From JAKFVC01 sp040386595 (GTDB taxonomy: Bacteria > Planctomycetota > Planctomycetia > Planctomycetales > Planctomycetaceae), in the NCBI GenBank assembly GCA_040386595.1, contig JAZKFE010000266.1, positions 1-15,659 of the forward strand: a stretch of 15,659 nucleotides of DNA, written 5' to 3'. Made by a program: the position numbers and the translations under genes. The notes under the pieces were generated by a model, which searched no databases, was not told the DNA's origin, and saw only the letters and a program-made list of their open reading frames with translations. Position 1 is the stretch's first letter. Each line of letters opens with the position of its first letter. Of this stretch, positions 1-6,948 are shown piece after piece.

Positions 1-74
1 CAAGTCGACAACTCCGCAGTTCACTTAACACTACGAGTTTTGAAACCAGCTCTAGATTCTTATTGGAGAGCATC

Positions 75-233
75 ATGTCTATCGAACTGCCGCAAGCCTT
101 CTCAGAGATCGGAGCCGCCCTGGCCGACCAGACGTTCGGTCGTGGATTTCAGATCGACATTGTGAATCAAGGCGAAGGAGAACTGGAACTCCCCTCGGTT
201 GTTTGGTATTCCGACACCAAGGCTAGTATTTGA
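75..233 (+). CDS. Small hypothetical protein (52 aa)
   Basis: A short open frame starts at an ATG preceded by a good Shine-Dalgarno-like GGAGAG at 65-70, four bases upstream. The product begins MSIELPQAFSEIGAAL and is acidic, with no signal peptide or membrane segment. I do not recognise a family. Its end overlaps the open frame of the next gene, which lies in another reading frame, so the two may be overlapping genes or one gene broken by a frameshift around 200-230. The strong ribosome site and the tight chain into the downstream genes favour a real gene start here. The function is unknown. Confidence 0.4.
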   Translation: MSIELPQAFSEIGAALADQTFGRGFQIDIVNQGEGELELPSVVWYSDTKASI

Positions 234-258
234 TCGCAGCACGTGTATCCTATTGCTT

Positions 259-492
259 ATGAGGCACGAGAACAAACCATCATATATCCGCCCGCCAGTC
301 ACCGAACTTCATGACGTGCTGCGGGCCTGCTTCGGATACCTGCCTAAAGGACACATCTCGACATTTCTTGACGACAAAGGCAATGCCGTCGCTACTTGGG
401 AAGCTGTTGAGAATCGAAGCAACGATTCGTCTGGATCCTCTTGTCGCACAATTGAGGGGTTTTGCGGTCGTAACGTTGAGGATGACGTTTAA
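259..492 (+). CDS. Hypothetical protein upstream of the membrane Mrr nuclease
   Basis: The frame is open from a TTG at 199 and has its first ATG at 259, giving 77 aa from the ATG or 97 aa from the TTG. Neither start has a convincing ribosome site. The middle looks protein-like (PVTELHDVLRACFGYLP), while the last 30 residues are Ser/Asn/Gly-rich. The TAA stop at 490-492 shares a base with the ATG of the next frame (TAATG), a usual sign of translational coupling and the best evidence that this frame is used. The lack of a clear start, and the overlap with the preceding small gene, leave open that it is the 3' half of one frameshifted gene beginning at 75. I recognise no family. Confidence 0.35.
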   Translation: MRHENKPSYIRPPVTELHDVLRACFGYLPKGHISTFLDDKGNAVATWEAVENRSNDSSGSSCRTIEGFCGRNVEDDV

Positions 493-653
493 TGAGCGGA
501 CCAGATCGACTTGCAGAAGACTCGACGCTTTCGAACTCATGTGATCCTGAGTTTGTGGAATCGTCCGCTTCCCAGCCAGCGGCTGTGACAGGTGTCCCGT
601 CGCAAGGACCGATTCGGCAGACATTGAGTTGGTTGTCTAAGAAAACGTCTTGG
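492..653 (+). CDS. N-terminal fragment of the membrane Mrr-nuclease protein, cut by assembly gap
   Basis: An ATG at 492 overlaps the preceding stop, with GAGG at 478-481 as a possible ribosome site. The frame stays open for 54 codons to the N run at 654. The encoded stretch is a Ser/Pro/Glu-rich, probably disordered tail (starts MSGPDRLAEDSTL, ends WLSKKTSW). The frame just right of the gap is also open (ETSVDKSVSP...) and has the same low-complexity character, so both sides are probably one gene. The frames do not match across exactly 10 Ns, which suggests the run is a placeholder rather than a measured length. Alternatively, the gap hides a gene boundary. Confidence 0.5.
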
Positions 654-663
654 NNNNNNNNNN
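654..663. other. Assembly gap (10 Ns)
   Basis: Ten consecutive Ns interrupt an otherwise coding region. Open frames abut both edges on the same strand but are out of register across 10 bases, so the true gap length is probably not 10. It marks this sequence as a draft scaffold. Confidence 0.95.
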
Positions 664-1938
664 GAAACTTCGGTTGATAAATCGGTCTCGCCTGTGACAT
701 TCGGGGCCGATAAGCAAATCGCTCCGCGGACGGCACCAGCCGAGCCGATTGAGTCAGTTTTCCCCGTTTCCGAAGACGTTGCTCGAAGCACACTTGACTG
801 GTTCACCGGTCTTTTGGTGACGTCAACGAACGCAGCGCCAAGCGTGCCACTCATAGCCGATAGGACAAGGAATACGTGCGAAAGCGAGGAAGTGGTACCT
901 CAAGTCTCCGAAAACCAAGAGGCTATCGCGAGCCTTCAACGCAACCCAACCGGGCTTATGAAAACCGGTGTAGTCCAATTGGGCGCTGCAAGCAATGCCG
1001 CGCTGGATGCCGCTCGGTCGGGAGTAGTGATGGCACTCATCAAGGGAATTCGGATGGTTTCCGCCGAACGCGATCGAGATGAGATACTTCGCTGGTTTGT
1101 AAATGCACGACAGATACTTGCCCAAGGCTCCTCGACAACTGAGACCGCGAAAGATCTGTACCGGTCCGTCGACACACTCCGTTTTGCGAAACTGCTCGCG
1201 AACACAGTCAGCACGAGCGTCTCCAATTATCAGGGAGCTAACCTGCCATTGTCACTGAAGGTGGCCCTTCCCGTCACGGCGATCGGGGCGGCACTGTTCG
1301 GTATGAAATACGCTGGTTTGGTAGCACTGGGGAGCGGAATTGGATTACCTGTAATCTTGCTATTGTTCCTCGGGACTGCGGGGGCCACGGCAATCATTGA
1401 AGCGTTTGTGAAAGACCGTAATATCCGCGATCCGCTCACGAAACTCTTACTAACATTTGTAGCATTCGAGACTGCTCGCCGGGCGAAAAAGGAACTCTTG
1501 GACGCCATGCGTGCAGACGCGATGGTTCCACAGCGTGCCGAGGTGCCGGATGATAGTGCTGGGCTGCTCGCATATCTAATGGAGATGGATCCTGTGATGT
1601 TCGAACGGCACGTCATGAGCTTTTTCGAGAAAGACGGATATCCCACCGGTCTCACGGCTAGGTCCAATGACTTCGGTGTCGATGGTTACGTGTTCCACCC
1701 AGATGGCGTGATCGTGGTCCAATGCAAACGTTACGGTGCCGATAACGCTGTCGGACGTCCGGCGATCCAGCAGTTCAAAGGTGTCATCGAAGAGCAACGA
1801 GCCTTCAAAGGTTACTTTGTCACCACCAGCCGTTTCACGGATGAAGCCAGAGAGAGTGCGGCGAAGTCCGATCGAATCTTATTGATCGATGGCAATGAAC
1901 TGATCAGATGGCACAAGGCCGGATCAAAACAAGAATAA
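664..1938 (+). CDS. Membrane-anchored Mrr-type restriction endonuclease domain protein
   Basis: The frame is open from the right edge of the N gap; a GTG at 694 is the first possible start after it, but the gene probably begins at 492. A roughly 190-codon region with helical character comes first. About 50 hydrophobic residues follow at about 1255-1405 (LKVALPVTAIGAALFGMKY and VILLLFLGTAGATAI), read as two transmembrane helices. The C-terminal ~110 residues match the Mrr_cat restriction endonuclease fold: MDPVMFERHVMSFF helix, then GVDG with the metal-binding Asp at 1681-1683, then VQCKRY with the Q-x-K catalytic motif at 1720-1728, and an IQQFKGVIEEQ helix. Known family members cut DNA. No CARF or SAVED sensor is visible. 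Placement just upstream of cmr genes suggests an accessory defence nuclease at the membrane, but 336 bp separate it from cmr2 and it may be an independent system. Confidence 0.75.
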   Translation, partial: ETSVDKSVSPVTFGADKQIAPRTAPAEPIESVFPVSEDVARSTLDWFTGLLVTSTNAAPSVPLIADRTRNTCESEEVVPQVSENQEAIASLQRNPTGLMKTGVVQLGAASNAALDAARSGVVMALIKGIRMVSAERDRDEILRWFVNARQILAQGSSTTETAKDLYRSVDTLRFAKLLANTVSTSVSNYQGANLPLSLKVALPVTAIGAALFGMKYAGLVALGSGIGLPVILLLFLGTAGATAIIEAFVKDRNIRDPLTKLLLTFVAFETARRAKKELLDAMRADAMVPQRAEVPDDSAGLLAYLMEMDPVMFERHVMSFFEKDGYPTGLTARSNDFGVDGYVFHPDGVIVVQCKRYGADNAVGRPAIQQFKGVIEEQRAFKGYFVTTSRFTDEARESAAKSDRILLIDGNELIRWHKAGSKQE

Positions 1939-2274
1939 CCACTACGGGCTTGCATGCAGGTGCGACACAGCGGAAATGTTCGAGGATTTCGTCGCAAATT
2001 CGGCGAACCCATCCTGAGCAAATCAGACGCCAAATTCAATCTCGCATCAGACATGCTCGGGCGAGCCTCACGGTCGTTTGTCAATCATCCCTTCGGACAC
2101 GACTTTGCGAAACTAAGCTATCGCTGGCTTCGACTTCAACATCCGATCGTGGGTTGACCACTGATCGAGAAAACACCATGTGTATTGATGTTTCCGTTTT
2201 CCAGCTATAGACTTTGTGTTCTCGCTTATCGATTTTCGAATTCGGATCGCCTGTTTCTGAAAGCGCACTGAAAA
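1939..2274. other. Intergenic region before the cmr operon
   Basis: This 336 bp stretch has no convincing gene. A 67-codon open frame at 1954-2157 (ATG, no clear ribosome site, Arg-rich product starting MQVRHSGNVRGF) lies in the same frame as the upstream nuclease gene, just after its stop. It could be a remnant of a longer C-terminus or chance. The 3' part becomes AT-richer and probably carries the cmr promoter. Confidence 0.5.
2185..2211 (+). promoter_or_regulatory. Weak candidate promoter for the cmr operon
   Basis: TTGATG at 2185-2190 and TATAGA at 2206-2211 resemble -35 and -10 boxes, but the spacer is only 15 bp. It lies in the AT-richer stretch about 64 bp upstream of cmr2, the first gene of a long coupled operon, where a promoter is expected. 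Weak evidence. Confidence 0.2.
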
Positions 2275-4200
2275 ATGTCGCGTTGCCTCATCGCATTCTC
2301 ACTAGGACCGGTCCAGACATTTATTGAGTCTGCGCGATCGGTTCGAGACTTGTGGACAGGCAGCTATCTATTGTCATGGCTCACCTATCACGCGATGCGG
2401 CCGATCCTGCTCAAAAATGAACAACGGGCTGATTCGTTCATTTTTCCAGACATTTCCAACCACCCATTATGGACTTCAGACCCTGGATGTTGTTCGAAGC
2501 CTGTTCAGGTCGTCGCGGCTGACTTGGACCAGTTCCTTTCACCTTGCTTGCCGAATCGGTTTCTGGCGATTGTCCCATTTGATGAGAACGACGCCCGCGA
2601 CTTGGCTGCGAAATGCGTTGAGGCGTGTCATCGCGAATGGAAAGATATTTGCGAGGACACATACAATCAAATTGCTGCAAAAATCCCAGGGGGAAGTGAT
2701 CAGTTTAAACGCGACTTATGGGATGCTCAGTCGGAATCTTTCTTTGAAATCCAGACTGTGATTCTTCCGTTAGCACAATATGACGCGGCTATTGTCAATA
2801 AATGGCTTGGAAACATCTCTTTCCAACAGCCTCCCGAGACTGCTGCTTGGTTACAAAGTTGGGCGTTATTGCAGTCACTGTTTGCAGCAAGCCGTACCGT
2901 GCGGCACGTTCCCAAGTATAGTCCAATTGACCAGAATCACGTGACGGCCAAGTGCTCGATTTTGGGCTCCTACGAACAAATGGGGCCTGCTGGTTTGAAA
3001 GAATCGAAAGACTTCTGGAAGAGCTTTTGCCGAAGTCTTGATCAACCTGGTGTCGTGGTGAACGGCATTGGAATGCGTTCAGGAGAACGTTTCTGCGCGA
3101 TCAGCATGGTCAAGCGTTTCGCGTTCGCTACGGCATTATCAAAAAGATTACGGGCGCGTGCCGCCGACACGGTCGACATTTCAAATGTAGTCCGTTATCC
3201 CGATACGCATACGGTCGCCGCGGCCAAATGGCTGACGCGATCGGAGCACGTTCAAGATGACTTTGAACTCCAGCGGAAATCCCACTGGAACGGCCAATGG
3301 TTGCATTGGGAGCGGCCAAATCAGGACGGAGTAGATGTCTGTTCCGACCGAACCTGGCAGGAAATTCAGGAGAAGAAAGGTCTGAGGGGCAAGGGAGCTG
3401 TTCCGATCTACTATGCCGTACTTATGCTGGACGGCGACAAGATGGGGGATCGTTTGCGAGTCGCGTCGCAAAGTGAGCAGACAAATATGAGTCGCTTAAT
3501 GTCACAGTTCGCTCTGAAGGAGGCTAGGACTGTCGTCGAGGATCATTTTGGCACGCTGATTTACAGCGGCGGAGACGATGTACTGGCCCTGCTGCCTATA
3601 GAAACGGCACTCGATTGCGCCGATAACCTGCGACAAAAGTTCTCGGAACTCTGGCTGAAAGAAGGTTATCAGGATGTCACGGCCAGCGCAGGCGTGAGTC
3701 TGGTACATGCCAAGGAAGACTTGCGATTGGCACTCGGATATGCACGGGCCGCTGAAAAGTTGGCGAAAAAGTCGGGACGAAATTGTTTAGCATTGAAGAC
3801 ATGTCGTGGCTCCGGGGAATACTCCACGGCAGTGTTGCCGTGGGATGTTATTTCGGTGATGAATCGCTGGGTGGCAAGTTTCATCAATCAAGCTTCAGAC
3901 CGCTGGGCTTATCGACTGGCTGCGGAAATGACGACTTGGTCGGCGTTTTCCGATATCGAGATCTTAAAGAAAGAATTGAACCGCCAACTAGCACGTAGTG
4001 ATGACGAAACACGGTGCCAGTTTCTGCCCCAAACCGATTCCGCGACCATGATGAGAGATCTACAGGATTATTACGACCTTTCGATTGCCTGGTCAGCGCA
4101 GAAAACTCAAGCTGCGGAGCCATCAGTCGGCAAGTTGTTTGAACAATTTATTACACTGATACAGTCGGCGTCCTTCATCGCCAGAGGGAGAGATCACTGA
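2275..4200 (+). CDS. cmr2: Cas10/Cmr2, HD-less, cyclase-competent large subunit
   Basis: This is the large subunit of the type III-B effector complex, 641 aa. The N-terminus (GPVQTFIESARSVRDLWTGS) is the typical first palm-domain start of Cmr2. It appears where an HD nuclease domain would normally precede it, so no HD domain is present and the protein is shorter than HD-containing Cmr2. A first palm motif reads YYAVLMLDGDKMGDRL, and the second holds SGGDDVLALLP with the intact GGDD at residues 432-435, the active site for making cyclic oligoadenylate from ATP when target RNA is bound. A helical D4-like region follows. I predict cyclase activity without HD-dependent ssDNA cleavage. The start ATG has only a weak ribosome site; its stop overlaps the cmr3 start (TGATG). 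Confidence 0.95.
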   Translation: MSRCLIAFSLGPVQTFIESARSVRDLWTGSYLLSWLTYHAMRPILLKNEQRADSFIFPDISNHPLWTSDPGCCSKPVQVVAADLDQFLSPCLPNRFLAIVPFDENDARDLAAKCVEACHREWKDICEDTYNQIAAKIPGGSDQFKRDLWDAQSESFFEIQTVILPLAQYDAAIVNKWLGNISFQQPPETAAWLQSWALLQSLFAASRTVRHVPKYSPIDQNHVTAKCSILGSYEQMGPAGLKESKDFWKSFCRSLDQPGVVVNGIGMRSGERFCAISMVKRFAFATALSKRLRARAADTVDISNVVRYPDTHTVAAAKWLTRSEHVQDDFELQRKSHWNGQWLHWERPNQDGVDVCSDRTWQEIQEKKGLRGKGAVPIYYAVLMLDGDKMGDRLRVASQSEQTNMSRLMSQFALKEARTVVEDHFGTLIYSGGDDVLALLPIETALDCADNLRQKFSELWLKEGYQDVTASAGVSLVHAKEDLRLALGYARAAEKLAKKSGRNCLALKTCRGSGEYSTAVLPWDVISVMNRWVASFINQASDRWAYRLAAEMTTWSAFSDIEILKKELNRQLARSDDETRCQFLPQTDSATMMRDLQDYYDLSIAWSAQKTQAAEPSVGKLFEQFITLIQSASFIARGRDH

Positions 4201-5450
4201 TGGGCGATGAAATGACTACTGGAGTGTGGCTGAAACCGCTGGACACGCTGTTTTTTCGAGACGGACGCCCTTTCCAAGAGGCGTCTCGGGTGACAAGTGG
4301 ATTGCCCCAGCCTCAAACGATCGCGGGGGCGCTGCGTACCAGTCTGCTGGCTGCGACAGGGTTTCAATTCGGTGAGTTCGCGGCGAAGCGGAAGAGCACT
4401 CCCGATCCGGCACAACTCCATAAAGTGCTCGAGTCTTGTGGTGCTCATCCTCAACACATTCAGGCACGTTTTCGAGGTCCTTGGCTGGCTTTAAAAAGGG
4501 GCAATGACGTCCAACCCCTTTTGCCGGTCCCGCAGACTTTAGTCGCGGATTTTTCAGCAGACGAGCCGGCACCGAAGAACTGGCGAACCGCTCTGCCGCG
4601 CGATATTACGACGAATACATTACCCGGCTGGCAGCCGTTGACTGCTGGTCAATGGCCGTTATGGCGTGACAATTTGCACTCTGATGCCGAGCGACCCAAT
4701 GGTTTTCTGACGCTACGCGGTTTGCACCTTGTGCTCGGAGCAATCGCTCGGGGCGATGAGGTAGTCGGCAAACTGGAAACGGAATTCTTTCCTCCGACGT
4801 GGAAAAGTTACGATGGTCAGGAAGGGGCACTTTATGGAGACGATTCGCGTATTGGAATTGAGGTTAACGCAGATCGGCTGACGGCCGCGGACGGGATGCT
4901 GTATGGCATCAATTTATTGTCGTTGCCCGATCAAGTCAGGGGGCGAAAGGGACTTCCGATCGATTCTGGAAAAATCGCTGATCCTTATGCAGGCTGGAAG
5001 ATCGGCTTGTATGTCGAAATTATTGGGCCGACCGATGTCAGAACGCATTTGGACAAACAGCCAATCCCTCTAGGAGGTGAAGGGCGACACGTTGAAGTGA
5101 GCGTCGTTGATCAACTTCCCGATTGGAGGCAAACAGCCATCTTGTCGAACAAATCGGTAGTTTATCTGGCAACGCCGGGAATTTTTACCCAAGCTGGGAA
5201 GTCCCACTGGGCCCCTAATGCGTTTACCCAGAAGCGTGTCACCTTAAGAGGTGCGGCATCAGACAAAGGGTTTGCGGTCTCAGGTTGGGATGTGGCTCGA
5301 AATTGTCCTAAACCGACACGGTTCGCGGTCCCGGCCGGTGCCGTTTATTTCATCGAAGGTCAACTTGATTTCAAACACGGCTCGCTCTGCGGTGATGACG
5401 AAGACGTCGCACAAGGGTGGGGATTGGCATTGCAAGGAGCGTGGAAGTGA
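4200..5450 (+). CDS. cmr3: Cmr3 RAMP protein
   Basis: Type III-B subunit that sits beside Cas10 at the foot of the complex and, in studied systems, grips the 5' handle of the crRNA. The 416-aa product has the family hallmark near its start (WLKPLDTLFFRDGRPF, about residues 10-25), followed by a Gly/Pro-rich RAMP body and a C-terminal glycine-rich loop (DVAQGWGLALQGAW). Its ATG overlaps the cmr2 stop, with GAGGGAG at 4184-4190 nine bases upstream; an internal ATG at 4212 is possible. Its TGA overlaps the cmr4 GTG, so translation is coupled on both sides. The length is ordinary for the family. Confidence 0.93.
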   Translation: MGDEMTTGVWLKPLDTLFFRDGRPFQEASRVTSGLPQPQTIAGALRTSLLAATGFQFGEFAAKRKSTPDPAQLHKVLESCGAHPQHIQARFRGPWLALKRGNDVQPLLPVPQTLVADFSADEPAPKNWRTALPRDITTNTLPGWQPLTAGQWPLWRDNLHSDAERPNGFLTLRGLHLVLGAIARGDEVVGKLETEFFPPTWKSYDGQEGALYGDDSRIGIEVNADRLTAADGMLYGINLLSLPDQVRGRKGLPIDSGKIADPYAGWKIGLYVEIIGPTDVRTHLDKQPIPLGGEGRHVEVSVVDQLPDWRQTAILSNKSVVYLATPGIFTQAGKSHWAPNAFTQKRVTLRGAASDKGFAVSGWDVARNCPKPTRFAVPAGAVYFIEGQLDFKHGSLCGDDEDVAQGWGLALQGAWK

Positions 5451-6502
5451 CAACACCCATTCGAACGGCACTCTTGGGAATTCACGCACAGACTTCGCTC
5501 CATCCGGGCGCTGGGACGGCGCTAGGAACAGTGGACTTGCCGATCCAGAGAGAACGGCATACCCATTGGCCAATTATTCCGGGATCTGCCATCAAAGGCG
5601 TCCTGCGTGATGCTTATCGTGAGACACACCTCTCGACAGAGAACTTCGATCCTCAGGAATACAGTTTTGAATTCGAGCGGACCGCATCAGGTGGCTTTCA
5701 GGAGGCGGGAAGTGTCCGACAACTGAAGCCTCGGGAAATGGCGGACTCCAAACGAGTTCTCAATGACCTGTTTGGCCCTCCGACAGCAAAAGCCGATGAG
5801 TTTGCCGGAGCTCTTAGTTTGACCGATGCTCGGATTCTCGCGTTTCCGCTCCGCTCATTACGCGGGGTCTTCGCTTGGATTAGTTGCCCCGCGGTCTTGG
5901 AACGGCTGACTCGTGACGTGCGGCTATCTGGTTGGTCAGGAACCGATCTACAGGTACCGGAACTGACCGACGGAATTTACGCGGCACCATCTCAATGCGC
6001 ATGTCGACTGCCATCGGGCGAGATCGTGCTGGAAGATTCCGATTTTGCCCAAGCGGGAGCTTTAGCGGACGAACACTCGCAGCAGGTTCACAGAGCGGCA
6101 GAGTGGATTGCGAGAACGGTTTTGCCTGAAGAGCCTGAGTACGCGGCGACGCGGAAACGCTTCGTCGAGCACTTCGTACTGCTATCAGACAACGATTTCA
6201 CCCACTTTGTTCGGCATGCGACGGAGGTTTCAGCTCGGATCGCATTGAACTACGAAACAAAAACCGTGAAACAAGGCGCTCTATTCTATCAAGAGTTTCT
6301 GCCAGCGGAGACCCTATTATATTCCGTCGCGCTCTGCAATGAGTCGCGGATCCGTGAACGCCGTTCCTCGTCGCGTTCGCCCTTCGAAGAGTGGCAGGCG
6401 AGCCTGCAGAATATTCCTTATCTGCAGTTCGGTGGCGACGAGTCAACAGGTAAAGGCTGGTGCGCGATCCGCTTAACAACTCAGGAGGTGCCTCGTGCCT
6501 GA
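5447..6502 (+). CDS. cmr4: Cmr4 backbone RAMP, target-RNA nuclease
   Basis: Backbone subunit that polymerises along the crRNA and cuts the bound target RNA at regular intervals. I chose the GTG at 5447 because AAGGAG (5434-5439) lies seven bases upstream and the GTG overlaps the cmr3 stop (GTGA); a longer frame to 5417 lacks these. The 351-aa product shows the Cmr4 signature near its start: TVDLPIQRERHTHWPIIPGS followed by AIKGVLRD. Asp30 in VDLPIQRE corresponds to the catalytic Asp of this family (Asp26 in the Pyrococcus protein). The C-terminus has the glycine-rich FGGDESTGKGWC loop. Target-RNA cleavage should therefore be active. Confidence 0.95.
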   Translation: MTTPIRTALLGIHAQTSLHPGAGTALGTVDLPIQRERHTHWPIIPGSAIKGVLRDAYRETHLSTENFDPQEYSFEFERTASGGFQEAGSVRQLKPREMADSKRVLNDLFGPPTAKADEFAGALSLTDARILAFPLRSLRGVFAWISCPAVLERLTRDVRLSGWSGTDLQVPELTDGIYAAPSQCACRLPSGEIVLEDSDFAQAGALADEHSQQVHRAAEWIARTVLPEEPEYAATRKRFVEHFVLLSDNDFTHFVRHATEVSARIALNYETKTVKQGALFYQEFLPAETLLYSVALCNESRIRERRSSSRSPFEEWQASLQNIPYLQFGGDESTGKGWCAIRLTTQEVPRA

Positions 6503-6926
6503 CAGCAACACCACTTCGACGCAGAAATTCAACCGGGATCAACTGCGAGCTCAGGCCGCGCAGCGATCAGTGTTGCAAGTCACCAAGCTCCCTCAAGTTG
6601 ACCGAGATGACTATTTCGGCGAAGCCAAGAAAATGCCGATCCGGATCATGGCATCTGGACTGGGACAGGCACTGGCCTTTATCGGGGCGAAGGCGAAGAA
6701 AAAAGACGGATTGAAACGACTGCAGCAGGATCTCTCCGTTTGGGTACTAGACCTAGTTAAGCACGAGAAGTGTAGTGTAGTCTGCCCTCCCAGTACTTCG
6801 GATCTGCTGCACCATATTATCCATGGAGAATCGGCATTCGTCCGGCAAGCCACGGATGAGACACTGGCCTATTTGCGTTGGCTGAATCGGTTCGCCGAAG
6901 CCGTATCCGTTGAATCTGACAATTAA
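6495..6926 (+). CDS. cmr5: Cmr5 small subunit
   Basis: Small all-helical subunit that lines the inner filament of the Cmr complex along the target RNA. The GTG start at 6495 has a strong AGGAGG at 6483-6488 and overlaps the cmr4 end by eight bases. The 143-aa product has the expected helical pattern: QLRAQAAQRSVLQV near the N-terminus, MASGLGQALAFIGAKAKKK in the middle, and the C-terminal ETLAYLRWLNRFAEAV helix typical of Cmr5. Its size, its position after cmr4 and this C-terminal motif identify it despite the fast evolution of the family. Confidence 0.92.
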   Translation: MPDSNTTSTQKFNRDQLRAQAAQRSVLQVTKLPQVDRDDYFGEAKKMPIRIMASGLGQALAFIGAKAKKKDGLKRLQQDLSVWVLDLVKHEKCSVVCPPSTSDLLHHIIHGESAFVRQATDETLAYLRWLNRFAEAVSVESDN

Positions 6927-6948
6927 CACTCCGCTGGAAAGAATTGTC

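Noticed and set aside
1812..2084. Minus-strand 90-codon frame overlapping the end of the Mrr nuclease gene
   Set aside because: It overlaps a well-supported gene on the other strand and shows no domain or ribosome site.
6910..6948. TTG start for the Cmr6-Cmr1 fusion
   Set aside because: The ATG at 6949 has a better ribosome site and avoids overlap with cmr5, though the longer form cannot be excluded.
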